Position numbers and translations under genes: made by a program. DNA of 50,255 nt from Alphaproteobacteria bacterium (lineage in GTDB: Bacteria; Pseudomonadota; Alphaproteobacteria; Rhizobiales; Devosiaceae), in the NCBI GenBank assembly GCA_018818925.1, contig JAHJQZ010000115.1, positions 1-50,255 of the forward strand, in the 5' to 3' direction. The notes under the pieces were generated by a model that was not told the origin of the DNA, searched no databases, and saw nothing but the letters and a program-made list of their open reading frames with translations. Positions 15,907-24,598 of the stretch are shown piece by piece (position 1 is the first letter of the stretch; the number at the start of each line of letters is the position of its first letter).

Positions 15907-16028
15907 CCCCCTCCACCGCCGTTCCGGCGGTCCCCTCCCCCGCTGCGCAGGGGAGGATTGGGCGCCACAACTCTTCATCCTCCCCTGTTCACGGGGGAGG
16001 GGAACCATGCGCAGCATGGTGGAGAGGG
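15907..16028. repeat. Intergenic repeat with branched secondary structure
   Basis: About 120 bases of the 'CCTCCCC...GGGGAGG' type common between genes in Rhizobiales. Pairings: CTCCACC (15911-15917) with GGTGGAG (16018-16024); CCTCCCC (15934-15940) with GGGGAGG (15950-15956); CCTCCCC (15979-15985) with GGGGAGG (15994-16000). The loop of the first hairpin, GCTGCGCA (15942-15949), is also fully complementary to TGCGCAGC (16008-16015), so a pseudoknot is possible. It lies between the convergent CAP lipoprotein and glpK genes. Confidence 0.65.
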
Positions 16029-16044
16029 CGTGCGTCTCCGCCCG

Positions 16045-17529
16045 TCAGCTCAGCACCCGCTTCACGGCCTGGCGCCAGCCCTTGAACTTCTTCTTGCGAT
16101 CCTTCCCGCCCATTTGCGGGGTGAACTGCCGGTCGAGCAACCAGTTGGCGGCGAAGGTGTCGCGGCCGGGCCAGGCGCCGACCCTGTGGCCGGCCAGCCA
16201 GGCGACGCCGAGAGCCGTCGTTTCGAGCACGGCGGGCCGGTCGACCGGCGCATCGAGCATGTCGGCGAGAAACTGCATGGTCCAGTCCGAGGCGACCATG
16301 CCGCCATCGACGCGCAGGACCGTTTCGCTATCGCTGCGCCAGTCCTTGCGCATGGCCTCGAGCAGGTCGGCGGTCTGGTAGGCGACCGATTCGAGGGCGG
16401 CGCGGGCCAGTTCCTTCGGGCCGGTATTGCGCGTCATGCCGAACAGGGCGGCGCGCGCCTCGGCGTCCCACCACGGCGCCCCGAGCCCGACAAAAGCCGG
16501 CACCAGGTAAACCGACTGGCTGGGATCGGCCGCTTCGGCGAGCGGACCGCTCTGCTCGGCCGAACCGATGATGCCGAGACCGTCGCGCAGCCATTGCACC
16601 GCGGCACCGGCGACGAAGATGGCGCCTTCGAGGGCATAGGTCGTCTCACCATCGAGGCGATAGGCGATGGTGGTCAAAAGGCGGTTTTTGGACCGCACCA
16701 TTTTCTTGCCGGTATTAATCAGGGCGAAACAGCCGGTCCCGTAAGTCGCCTTCATCATGCCCGGCGCGAAACAGGCCTGGCCGATGGTCGCGGCCTGCTG
16801 GTCGCCGGCGACGCCACGGATCGGAATGGCGGCGCCGAGAATGTCGGGCGAGGTCATGCCGAAATCGTCGGCGCAGTCCTTGACCTCTGGCAGAAGGACG
16901 CGCGGCACCCCGAGGACGGCCAGAAGCGTATCGTCCCAGTCATTGGTGGCGATGTTGTACATCAGCGTACGCGAGGCATTGGTGGCGTCGGTGGCATGCA
17001 CCCTGCCGCCGGTTAGCCGCCAGATCAGGAAGGTGTCGACCGTGCCGAAGGCCAGTTCGCCGCGCTCGGCGCGCGCGCGGGCGCCTGGCACGTTGTCGAG
17101 CAGCCAGCGGAGCTTGGTGCCGGAAAAATACGGATCGACAAGCAGGCCGGTACGGCGCGTGAAGCTTTTCTCGTGGCCCTTGCGCCTCAGCTTGTCGCAA
17201 AAGGGAGCCGTGCGCCGGTCCTGCCAGACGATGGCGCGAGCAACGGGCTGGCCGGTGATGCGGTCCCAGAGCAACACCGTCTCGCGCTGGTTGGCAATGC
17301 CGATAGCGGCGATGTCGGCGGCCGGGACTGCCGCCCGCTCGAGCGCGTCGCGGCAAGCGGCGAGCACGGATTGCCAGATGTCCTCCGGCTCGTGCTCGAC
17401 CCAGCCCGATTGCGGATAGTGCTGGGCAAATTCATATTGCCCCATGCCGCGAATGCCGCCGGTCTGATCGAAGACGATGGCACGGCTCGACGTCGTGCCC
17501 TGATCGATGGCCAGAACGAAGTCCTTCAT
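16045..17529 (-). CDS. glpK: Glycerol kinase
   Basis: Cytoplasmic enzyme of 494 aa that phosphorylates glycerol to sn-glycerol 3-phosphate with ATP. It has the FGGY-kinase start [15 protein letters not shown], the glycerol-site text [11 protein letters not shown]-like '[20 protein letters not shown]' (about residues 34-53), IANQRET near 80, and the second FGGY region [18 protein letters not shown] near 345. Length and motifs are ordinary for GlpK. Its ATG starts immediately after the TAA of glpD with no base between, so the two are co-transcribed and probably translationally coupled. Confidence 0.97.
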   Translation of the reverse strand: MKDFVLAIDQGTTSSRAIVFDQTGGIRGMGQYEFAQHYPQSGWVEHEPEDIWQSVLAACRDALERAAVPAADIAAIGIANQRETVLLWDRITGQPVARAIVWQDRRTAPFCDKLRRKGHEKSFTRRTGLLVDPYFSGTKLRWLLDNVPGARARAERGELAFGTVDTFLIWRLTGGRVHATDATNASRTLMYNIATNDWDDTLLAVLGVPRVLLPEVKDCADDFGMTSPDILGAAIPIRGVAGDQQAATIGQACFAPGMMKATYGTGCFALINTGKKMVRSKNRLLTTIAYRLDGETTYALEGAIFVAGAAVQWLRDGLGIIGSAEQSGPLAEAADPSQSVYLVPAFVGLGAPWWDAEARAALFGMTRNTGPKELARAALESVAYQTADLLEAMRKDWRSDSETVLRVDGGMVASDWTMQFLADMLDAPVDRPAVLETTALGVAWLAGHRVGAWPGRDTFAANWLLDRQFTPQMGGKDRKKKFKGWRQAVKRVLS

Positions 17530-19053
17530 TTATTTCCCCTCCCCCGACGCCACATCATTCCAGGTGGCGAGATAGCGCTCCAGCGCCCTGATGTCGCGGC
17601 CCTCGAGCCTGAGACCGAGTTTGGTCCGCCGCCAGATGATGTCCTCGACGGTCTCGGCCCACTCGTTTTCGATCAGATAGGCCACTTCCTTCTCGGTCAA
17701 GCCAGCGCCGAAATCCTCGCCGAGATCGGCGCGGCTGGTGGCGCCGTCGAGCACGCGCATGGCGCGGGTGCCGTAGAGCCCGATCAGGCGGTTTGCCGTT
17801 TCCGGCGGCAGATAGGTATGCGCCGACATGAGCTTCAGTACCTCGCGCTCAACGCCATCGACGTCGAAATCGCCGCCCGGCAGCGGCGTCCGGGCGGTCC
17901 AGGGCGTCGTCGCGCGGCCGAGAGCGGAATCGATGCGGCTCAGCACCTCCTCGGCCAGGCGTCGATAGGTCGTCAGCTTGCCGCCATAGACGACGAGGCA
18001 GGGCGCTTCGCTTTCGGTGTTTTCCAGCTTGAGAACATAGTCCCGTGTCGCCTCTTGCGCCGTGGACGCGCCGTCGTCGAAAAGCGGGCGCACGCCGGAA
18101 AAGGCCCAGACCACCCTGTCGCGCGTCACCTGTTCGGCAAAATAGGCGTTGGCGGCCTCGATCAGATAGCTGATCTCGTCGGCCGTGATCGCCACCTCGG
18201 ACGGATCGCCCTCATAGTCGAGATCGGTCGTGCCGATCAGGGTGAAATCGGTCTCGTAGGGAAGGGCGAACAGGATGCGGCCATCGGCGTTCTGGAAGAA
18301 ATAGCTCTTGTCGTGGTCGAAGAGCTTTCTGACCACGATATGGCTGCCCTTGACGAGGCGGACGCGGGGCGGCGCTTCCGGCCCCTTGACGCTGGCGGTG
18401 ACGGCGTCGACCCAGGGACCGGCGGCGTTGACGAGCATGCGGGCCGCAACCTCGCTCGTCTCGCCATCGCGCTGGTTCTCGACCGCGACCCGCCAGATGG
18501 CGCCGTCGCGACGAGCGCCGGTCACTCTGGTGCGGGTGCGGATGTCGGCGCCGCGATCGGCGGCGTCGCGGGCGTTGAGCACGACCAGCCGCGCATCGTC
18601 GACCCAGCAGTCGGAAAACTCGAAGGCGAGCGCGAAACCGGGCTTGAGCGGCACGCCGGCCGGGTCGTGCCTCAAATCGAGCGTCCGGGTCGGCGGCAGG
18701 CGCTTGCGCCCGCCCATGTGGTCGTACATGGCAAGACCGGCGCGCAGAACCAATGCCGGCCGCAAGCCCCGGTGATGGGGCAGGATGAACCTGATCGGCT
18801 TGATGATATGCGGGGCCAGCGCCCACAGAACCTCGCGCTCGCCGAGTGCCTTTCGCACCAGCCCGAACTCGTAATATTCGAGATAGCGCAACCCGCCGTG
18901 AATGAGCTTGGTCGCCGCCGAGGAGGTGCCGGATGCCAGATCGCCCATTTCGGCGAGGACGACCGAATAGCCGCGCCCGGCGGCGTCGCGGGCGATGCCG
19001 CTGCCATTGATGCCGCCGCCGATGACGAAAAGATCGAAAACCTTGTCGGACAT
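17530..19053 (-). CDS. glpD: Aerobic glycerol-3-phosphate dehydrogenase
   Basis: Membrane-associated flavoenzyme of 507 aa that oxidises glycerol 3-phosphate to dihydroxyacetone phosphate and passes electrons to quinone. The FAD-binding start DLFVIGGGINGSGIARDAAG is followed by SGTSSAATKLIHGGLRYLE, the GlpD signature, and the C-terminal GGKLTTYRRLAEE. The start at 19053 (MSDKVFD) is preferred over an upstream in-frame start at 19197 that adds 48 residues unlike the family. First gene of the glpDK pair; no glpF or glpR is seen nearby. The upstream gap to the divergent AEC gene (19054-19238) must hold both promoters. Confidence 0.97.
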   Translation of the reverse strand: MSDKVFDLFVIGGGINGSGIARDAAGRGYSVVLAEMGDLASGTSSAATKLIHGGLRYLEYYEFGLVRKALGEREVLWALAPHIIKPIRFILPHHRGLRPALVLRAGLAMYDHMGGRKRLPPTRTLDLRHDPAGVPLKPGFALAFEFSDCWVDDARLVVLNARDAADRGADIRTRTRVTGARRDGAIWRVAVENQRDGETSEVAARMLVNAAGPWVDAVTASVKGPEAPPRVRLVKGSHIVVRKLFDHDKSYFFQNADGRILFALPYETDFTLIGTTDLDYEGDPSEVAITADEISYLIEAANAYFAEQVTRDRVVWAFSGVRPLFDDGASTAQEATRDYVLKLENTESEAPCLVVYGGKLTTYRRLAEEVLSRIDSALGRATTPWTARTPLPGGDFDVDGVEREVLKLMSAHTYLPPETANRLIGLYGTRAMRVLDGATSRADLGEDFGAGLTEKEVAYLIENEWAETVEDIIWRRTKLGLRLEGRDIRALERYLATWNDVASGEGK

Positions 19054-19238
19054 GTCTGCTCCACAACCGGATTGGCGGCAGGCCTGCCGGAACAGTGCCC
19101 CGGCGCGACCATTGAGGCCATAGCTAGTCATGCGCACCCTGTCGCGGCAAGGGGCGCGGCCGGTCAATGGAAACGCCACATTGACCTGGCGTGCCAATTC
19201 TGCCCTTTTGGCAAGGCCTTCACCTTGCGCCGCTTCAC

Positions 19239-20174
19239 ATGCTGACCATTCTCGTCATCGTCGCGCCGGTTTTCGCCCTGGTCACGACGGGCTATCTGGC
19301 GGTGCATTTCAATGCCTGCCCCAGGTCCGGCATTCCGGGGCTGCTCGCCTTCGTCAACAATTTCGCCGTGCCGATCCTTTTGTTCCGGGCAATGCTCGAC
19401 ATCGACTTCGCCGCCGTGTTCAACCCGAAAATGATCGCCGGCTACTATTTCAGCGCGCTGATCGTTTTGGTTTCCGCCATCGTGATCGCCCGCGCCCTGT
19501 TCCGGAACCGGCCCGGCGAGGCGGTTGCCTCGGCTTTCGGCGCCTATTTCTCCAACACGGTGCTGCTCGGCCTGCCCATCGTCCAGCGCGCCTATGGCGA
19601 CGAGGCGCTGCCGGTGATGTATTCGATCATCGGCTTCCATGCCCCGACGCTGATGACGGTGAGCCTGATCGCCATGGAAATCTCGCGGCGCGACGGCGCT
19701 GGCGCTGGCCATGTCGCGGCCCTGGCGATCAGGCGGATCTTCACCCATCCCCTGCTGATCGGCATTGCGCTCGGCCTGCTCGGCAATCTCTTCGGCATCG
19801 CGCTGATCGAGCCGGCCGACGCGTTCACCCGCATGATGGCGCAGGCGGTGCTGCCGACGGCGCTGTTCGGCCTCGGCGGCGCGCTGCATGATTACCGCGT
19901 GCGCGACAACTGGCTGTTGTCGGCGACGATGAGCCTGATCAAGCTGATGGCCATGCCGGCGCTGGTGTTTTTCGTCGTGGCCGTCGTGCTCGGGGTCGAT
20001 CACGACATCGCCAAGATAGCGGTGATCACCTCCGCCATGCCCTCGGGCATCAACGCCTATGTGTTCGCAACGAGCTACAACCGCTCGGTCGAGGTGGCGG
20101 CGAGCTCGATCCTGATCACCACGGCGCTGTCGGTGGTGACCGTGTCGTTCTGGCTCTACGTTCTCGCGCTATAG
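19239..20174 (+). CDS. AEC (auxin efflux carrier) family transporter
   Basis: Inner-membrane carrier of 311 aa with about ten hydrophobic segments in two five-helix halves, as in the AEC/BASS-like fold. The second half contains the typical proline-bearing ending of the family, ITSAMPSGINAYVFATSYN (about residues 262-280). Bacterial members export or take up carboxylates such as malate or malonate; the substrate here cannot be read. The frame opens at 19191 but the ATG at 19239 starts directly at the first membrane helix. It stands alone, divergent from glpD and convergent with ptsN. Confidence 0.88.
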   Translation: MLTILVIVAPVFALVTTGYLAVHFNACPRSGIPGLLAFVNNFAVPILLFRAMLDIDFAAVFNPKMIAGYYFSALIVLVSAIVIARALFRNRPGEAVASAFGAYFSNTVLLGLPIVQRAYGDEALPVMYSIIGFHAPTLMTVSLIAMEISRRDGAGAGHVAALAIRRIFTHPLLIGIALGLLGNLFGIALIEPADAFTRMMAQAVLPTALFGLGGALHDYRVRDNWLLSATMSLIKLMAMPALVFFVVAVVLGVDHDIAKIAVITSAMPSGINAYVFATSYNRSVEVAASSILITTALSVVTVSFWLYVLAL

Positions 20175-20190
20175 GGCGAGACGAAGCCGC

Positions 20191-20658
20191 TCACGCGGCG
20201 TTGTGGGCCTCGTAGCGGGCCGTCAGTATCTCGTAGAGCTTGCCGGCGTCGCGGGTGTCGCGCAATTCCTCAACCACGCGGTCGTCGCGCAGGACGCGCG
20301 CGACGCGCGACAGGGCCTTCAGATGGTCGGCCCCCGAGCCCATCGGCGCCAGGAGCATGATGGCCAGATCGACCGGCTGGTCGTCGACCGCGTCGAAATC
20401 GATGGCGCGGTCGAGCCGGGCGAAGACCGCCGTCACGCCGTGAAGGCCGGCAATCTTGCCGTGCGGAATGGCGATGCCGTTACCCAGGCCGGTCGATCCG
20501 AGCTGCTCGCGCTCGAGAAGCGTATCGAAAATGTCCTGGGCCGAAGCATCGGCAGGCGCCGCCGCGTGATCTGCCAGCAGCTGGAGAAGCTGCCTCTTGC
20601 TCGACACCTTGGCGCAAGCAATAACAGACTCCTTTGCGAGGATGTCGGACAGTTCCAT
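20191..20658 (-). CDS. ptsN: PTS IIA-like nitrogen regulatory protein (EIIA-Ntr)
   Basis: Cytoplasmic regulator of 155 aa in the nitrogen phosphotransferase system (PtsP-NPr-PtsN), which adjusts potassium, nitrogen and carbon functions according to its phosphorylation. The phosphorylated histidine is in NGIAIPHGKI (His66). ATG at 20658 is preferred to the TTG at 20670 because AAGG is placed five bases before it. It follows hpf on the same strand, with about 38 bases between, as in the conserved alphaproteobacterial rpoN-hpf-ptsN order. Confidence 0.95.
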   Translation of the reverse strand: MELSDILAKESVIACAKVSSKRQLLQLLADHAAAPADASAQDIFDTLLEREQLGSTGLGNGIAIPHGKIAGLHGVTAVFARLDRAIDFDAVDDQPVDLAIMLLAPMGSGADHLKALSRVARVLRDDRVVEELRDTRDAGKLYEILTARYEAHNAA

Positions 20659-20696
20659 CAGAACCTTCAATGCGTTTGGAATGGGTTTCGGCCAAC

Positions 20697-21266
20697 CTAG
20701 TCGGTGTTCAGCGCTGGGTCGATCCAGCCGATATTGCCGTCGGGGCGGCGGTAAACCACATTCAGGCCGCCATGTCCAGCGTGGCGAAATACCACAACGC
20801 TGGATTGACGCAGATCGAGCGCCATGACCGCCTCGGCGATGCTCATCTGTTCGAGGTTCTCGGTGGATTCGGCGATGATGGGCGGGCTATAGTCCTCGGC
20901 GAGCTCGTCGTGTTCGTCGGTCGAGGCCAGAACATAGGACTGGGCGGCGAGAGCGGCGGCACCGTCCTTGCGGCGATGGCTCTTGAGCTTGCGCTTGTAG
21001 CGCCTCAGCCGCTTTTCGATGTGTCCGGCCATGTCCTCGAAGGCCGCGGTAGCATCGCCGGCAATGGCGCCGGCGTGCAGGTCGGCACCTGAATCGAGAT
21101 GCAGGATACACTCGGCCGAAAAGCCGGTTCCCTCATGTTCGATGGTCAGAAGACCTTCGTAACCGCCGTCGAAATACTTGACGACGGCCGCCTCGATCAC
21201 CTCTTCGGCCTTGGCGCGGAGCGAGTCGCCCACGTCCATGTTCTTGCCGGTCACACGTACAACCAT
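20697..21266 (-). CDS. hpf: Ribosome hibernation promoting factor, long form
   Basis: Ribosome-binding protein of 189 aa. The N-terminal S30AE domain (about residues 1-110, starting VVRVTGKNMDVGDSLRAKAE) occupies the mRNA/tRNA site of the 30S subunit, and the C-terminal domain (about 130-187, DLRQSSVVVFRHA...GNIGWIDP) drives ribosome dimerisation, so this is the long form that makes 100S particles alone. GAGGGTGAG before the ATG at 21266 is the ribosome binding site. A possible general-stress promoter lies upstream at 21319-21346. Confidence 0.96.
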   Translation of the reverse strand: MVVRVTGKNMDVGDSLRAKAEEVIEAAVVKYFDGGYEGLLTIEHEGTGFSAECILHLDSGADLHAGAIAGDATAAFEDMAGHIEKRLRRYKRKLKSHRRKDGAAALAAQSYVLASTDEHDELAEDYSPPIIAESTENLEQMSIAEAVMALDLRQSSVVVFRHAGHGGLNVVYRRPDGNIGWIDPALNTD

Positions 21267-21504
21267 CTCACCCTCGTTGCTTGTCTGTTCGTTTCGGGGT
21301 CCGGCGGCAGGCGCCGGGATAACGAGTCTAGCCCAGGTCCGGTTTCGAATTAATCAAAACACTGATCACCTGTCCTTGAACAAACGCACATGCCGACGAT
21401 TTCGTTTCGCTTCTGTCGGCGGTGCCTGCGGCGGGCACCACATATTCAGTCGCGGATGCGAATGCAAGCATCTTCGAGCCGAGCTGCACGGCTCCGGCGC
21501 GCAT
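21267..21504 (-). other. Gap between rpoN and hpf
   Basis: About 240 bases without a gene. On the minus strand it holds the hpf leader and a possible promoter (annotated separately). The stretch nearest rpoN (about 21370-21500) shows no T-rich terminator for rpoN. Confidence 0.5.
21319..21346 (-). promoter_or_regulatory. Candidate EcfG-type (general stress) promoter of hpf
   Basis: Read on the minus strand, GAAAC (21346-21342) and CGTTAT (21324-21319) are 17 bases apart. The alphaproteobacterial general-stress sigma factor EcfG uses GGAAC-N16/17-CGTT, so there is one mismatch in the -35 and none in the -10. Position, about 55 bases before the start codon, is suitable. A single-site match of this length can occur by chance. 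Confidence 0.35.
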
Positions 21505-23004
21505 TCATGCCAGCTGCAGCTTGGCGCGTTTCTGGCGGCGGCGGATCACCGAGGACGGAATGTTCATGCCCTCCCTGTACTTGGCGACGGTGCGGCGGGC
21601 GACGTCGATGCCCCGATCGTTTTTCAGCCGTTCGGCGATGGTGTCGTCGGAAAGGATCGCCTTGGCGTCCTCGGCATCGATCATCTGGCGAATGAGGTGG
21701 CGCACGGCTGCGGCGGAATGATCCTCGGCGCCGCTCAGCGAACCGAGAGCCGTGGTGAAGAAATATTTCATCTCGAACAGACCGCGCGGCGTCGACAGAT
21801 ATTTGTTGGCGGTGACGCGGGAAACGGTCGATTCGTGCATCTCGATCGGCTCTGCGACCATTTTCAGCGTCATCGGCCTCAGATACGAAATGCCGTGCAA
21901 AAGGAACGCGTCCTGTTGCCGGACGATTTCGGCGGCGACCTTGAGAATAGTCTGGGCGCGCTGGTCGAGGCTGCGGGTCAGCCAGTTGGCGGTCTGCAGG
22001 CAGTCGACCAGAAAGCCCTTTTCCGCGGCGCCGTGGGTCTTCTTGACGACGCTGGCATAATAGGTGCGATTGACCAGCACCCGCGGCAGCACCTCGGAAT
22101 TGAGTTCGAGGGCCCAGCCGCCGTCCGGGCCGGGACGCACGAAGACGTCGGGCACGATGGTCTGTACCGGCGCGCCGTCGAAGGCCCGGCCGGGACGCGG
22201 ATCGAGTTCGCGCAGTTCGGCCAGCATGTCGGAAAGATCCTCGCGGTCGCATTCGACCACGCGCATCAGGGTGGCGAGATCGTGGCTGGCGACCAGATCG
22301 AGATGGGCCAGAAGCCGCTGCATGAACGGATCGAGCCGGTCGCGCTCGCGCAGCTGCAGGGCGAGGCATTCGGCGAGATTGCGGGCGAAGACGCCGGTCG
22401 GCTCGCAGGTCTGGATGATCTCGAGCACGGCTTCGACGCGCGCCACGTCGACGCCGAGGGTCTCGGCGATGCCATCGCAGCCAGCGATCAGGTAGCCGGC
22501 CTCGTCGAGATTCTCGATCAGGTGGGTAGCGATCAGGCGGTCGGCCGGCTCGCGCAGGAGGTAGACGATCTGATCGTGCAGATGGTCGGCAAGATTTTTG
22601 ACCGAGGCGACAAAGGCATCGATGTCGGGCTGCTCTCCCGACGGACCGCCTTCGTAGATCATGCGGCCGGTCTCGGCGGAGGGTTCGGCTCCGACCTGTT
22701 CGGGAAAGATGTCGGCGGCTTCGCTGTCGAGCGCTTCGGCCATGGATTCGGCCGTGCCGATCGACTCGCCCTGTTCGTAGACATCGAGGCCGTCGCCGGC
22801 CGCCGCGCGCTCCTCGGCCGGCTCCGGCGTATCGGTTTCGCTGGTCTCGTCGCGTTCGAGCAGCGGGTTGCGCTCGAGTTCGGCTTCGACGAAGGCATTG
22901 AGCTCGAGATGGCTGAGCTGGAGCAGCCGGATCGACTGCATCAGCTGCGGCGTCAGCGACAGGGTCTGCGATTGCCTGAACTCGAGGCGCGGCCCGATTG
23001 CCAT
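21505..23004 (-). CDS. rpoN: RNA polymerase sigma-54 factor
   Basis: Sigma factor of 499 aa for -24/-12 promoters (nitrogen, dicarboxylate uptake, motility). Region I (LEFRQSQTLSLTPQLMQSIRLLQ, residues 7-29) binds activators; an acidic region II follows (about 55-115). The C-terminal DNA-binding part includes TPRGLFEMKYFF and the invariant RpoN box ARRTVAKYRE near residue 475. The ATG at 23004 gives the family start MAIGPRLEFRQ; an upstream in-frame start at 23181 is rejected. It sits between lptB and hpf, the usual order in alphaproteobacteria. Confidence 0.97.
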   Translation of the reverse strand: MAIGPRLEFRQSQTLSLTPQLMQSIRLLQLSHLELNAFVEAELERNPLLERDETSETDTPEPAEERAAAGDGLDVYEQGESIGTAESMAEALDSEAADIFPEQVGAEPSAETGRMIYEGGPSGEQPDIDAFVASVKNLADHLHDQIVYLLREPADRLIATHLIENLDEAGYLIAGCDGIAETLGVDVARVEAVLEIIQTCEPTGVFARNLAECLALQLRERDRLDPFMQRLLAHLDLVASHDLATLMRVVECDREDLSDMLAELRELDPRPGRAFDGAPVQTIVPDVFVRPGPDGGWALELNSEVLPRVLVNRTYYASVVKKTHGAAEKGFLVDCLQTANWLTRSLDQRAQTILKVAAEIVRQQDAFLLHGISYLRPMTLKMVAEPIEMHESTVSRVTANKYLSTPRGLFEMKYFFTTALGSLSGAEDHSAAAVRHLIRQMIDAEDAKAILSDDTIAERLKNDRGIDVARRTVAKYREGMNIPSSVIRRRQKRAKLQLA

Positions 23005-23396
23005 GCGTTTTCCACCCGCTGATAAGCCCGTGTTGCGCTCCACGGCGCGCGCCGGAAAGAAACGGACCCGGATTGCCAGCCCAGCCCGCGGGCTACCCGC
23101 TGCCAAGGCACGGCGTGCCCATCCGAAAAAACCCGACACGACCTGACAGCCAGACCTTACAGCAATCGAGTTGGGAAACAAGTTCCATGCCAGATATGGA
23201 TCCCGTCACCAATTCGTGTTTGGAAACAGAGCCGTGACCGCTGCGACGGGCTATGGACTATCCGCTCATCGGCCAATGCGGCCGGCAGCGAGCCCCGGAG
23301 CGGCGCGCGCAAAAGCGGGAACCGGTTTTTTGCGCAAATGGCGATGCCGCCACGAACAGACGGAGCGGCGCGGCGATTCAATCCGAACGCGCGCCA
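23005..23396 (-). other. rpoN leader and intergenic repeat region
   Basis: About 390 bases between lptB and rpoN. The part next to lptB (about 23310-23395) is a repeat element (annotated separately). The rest should contain the rpoN promoter on the minus strand; I see no strong -35/-10 pair and no -24/-12 element that would suggest autoregulation. No small gene is supported. Confidence 0.45.
23349..23395. repeat. Dispersed intergenic repeat, family 2, copy B
   Basis: Aligns with 10672-10719 over about 46 bases (shared core CGGCGCGGCGA, ends GAACGCGCGCC). It probably extends left to about 23305, where GCGCAAAAGCGGGAACCGG and GGTTTTTTGCGC form an inverted repeat. The element stops one base short of the TAG stop codon of lptB. 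Confidence 0.5.
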
Positions 23397-24146
23397 CTAG
23401 AGTTCGAAATCCTCGCCGAGGTAAATGCGGCGGGCTTCCGGATCGCCGGCGATTGTGTCCGGCTTGCCCTGAATCATCACCCGCCCCTCGTAGATCAGAT
23501 AGGCGCGATCGACCAGGCGCAGGGTTTCGCGGACATTGTGGTCGGTGATCAACACACCGATGCCGCGCCGGGTCAATTGCCTGACGAGCTGCTTGATGTC
23601 GGCGACGGCGATCGGGTCGATGCCGGCGAAGGGCTCGTCGAGCAGCATGAACACCGGGTCGGCGGCAAGGGCGCGGGCGATCTCGACCCTCCGCCGTTCG
23701 CCGCCCGACAGCGCCAGGGCATTGGCATCGCGCAGATGATCGATGGAAAACTCCTCGAGCAGGGCGTCGAGCCGGGCCAGGCGCGCCTTGCGCGAGCGGA
23801 TATGACCCTCGAGCACGGCGAGAATGTTGTCCTTGACGCTCAGGCCGCGGAAGATCGAGGGCTCCTGCGGCAGATAGCCGATGCCGAGCCGGCCGCGCTG
23901 GAACAGCGGCAGGCGCGTGATGCGCCGCCCGTCGAGCAGCACCTCGCCGCTATCGGGGCGGACAAGCCCCATGATGATGGTGAAAACCGTGGTCTTGCCG
24001 GCCCCGTTCGGCCCGAGCAGGCCGACGGCCTCGCCGCGCCTGACGGCGACGCCGACATCGTGCACGACAGTGCGGCGCCCGAAGCTCTTGGCCAGGGAAT
24101 GGGCCACCAGCCAGTCGGTCTGGTCGAAGCCGGCGGCGGCGCTCAT
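23397..24146 (-). CDS. lptB: LPS export ABC transporter ATPase
   Basis: Cytoplasmic ATPase of 249 aa that powers extraction of lipopolysaccharide from the inner membrane by LptBFG. Walker A is GPNGAGKTT, the signature LSGGERRRVEIARAL, Walker B VFMLLDEPFAGIDP, and the switch histidine in LITDHNVRE; the Q-loop is in YLPQEPSIF. The frame is open much further upstream, but the ATG at 24146 overlaps the lptA stop codon by four bases (ATGA), the usual coupled arrangement. LptF and LptG are not in the window. Confidence 0.97.
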   Translation of the reverse strand: MSAAAGFDQTDWLVAHSLAKSFGRRTVVHDVGVAVRRGEAVGLLGPNGAGKTTVFTIIMGLVRPDSGEVLLDGRRITRLPLFQRGRLGIGYLPQEPSIFRGLSVKDNILAVLEGHIRSRKARLARLDALLEEFSIDHLRDANALALSGGERRRVEIARALAADPVFMLLDEPFAGIDPIAVADIKQLVRQLTRRGIGVLITDHNVRETLRLVDRAYLIYEGRVMIQGKPDTIAGDPEARRIYLGEDFEL

Positions 24147-24598
24147 GGATTGAACACGCCGGTCACGCGGCCGCCCTGCTCGGTCTCGAACTCGGTGGTG
24201 TTGGCCTCGAAGTCTACGCGCATGCGCTTGCCGGTCACCCGTCCGGACTCGCTTTCGGAGACGACGTCGCCGGTCACGATCATCACCCGCGTCTCCGGAT
24301 CGTAGCTGCCCTCGTTGCCGGTCACATGCTGGGTCGGGGTGTCGATCACCAGACTGCCGATCGCGTCGAGATTCTCGATATCCGCGGCGCCTCCGCTGCC
24401 GTAATGGACGATCACGGTGTCGGCATGCACGGTGAGCGTGCCCTGCACGATGACGACATTGCCCGAAAACGTCGCCAGATTGGCGTTTTCCTCGATGACG
24501 AAACGGTCGGCGGTGATCTCGACCTGTTCCTGGGCGCGCGCCGGCATGGCTGCGGCGAGGGCGGCGAGAACGGCGACCAGCGCCAGGACGCGCGTCAT
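24143..24598 (-). CDS. lptA: LPS transport periplasmic protein LptA
   Basis: Periplasmic protein of 151 aa forming the bridge that carries LPS across the periplasm. A signal peptide (VLALVAVLAALAAAMPARA) precedes an OstA/LptA beta-jellyroll domain (EQVEITADRFVIEENANLATFSGNV, read as residues 24-48, then repeats of similar strands). It overlaps lptC and lptB by four bases each, so lptC-lptA-lptB is one coupled unit. Confidence 0.93.
   Translation of the reverse strand: MTRVLALVAVLAALAAAMPARAQEQVEITADRFVIEENANLATFSGNVVIVQGTLTVHADTVIVHYGSGGAADIENLDAIGSLVIDTPTQHVTGNEGSYDPETRVMIVTGDVVSESESGRVTGKRMRVDFEANTTEFETEQGGRVTGVFNP

Noticed and set aside
19054-19238. A sigma-54 promoter (TTGGCACG) upstream of glpD
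   Set aside because: The GG element is present, but the base pair GC expected at -12 is missing at the required 10-base spacing.
17173-19245. A 690-codon plus-strand frame over glpK and glpD
   Set aside because: Antisense shadow of two well-conserved genes; composition is that of reversed GC-rich codons.
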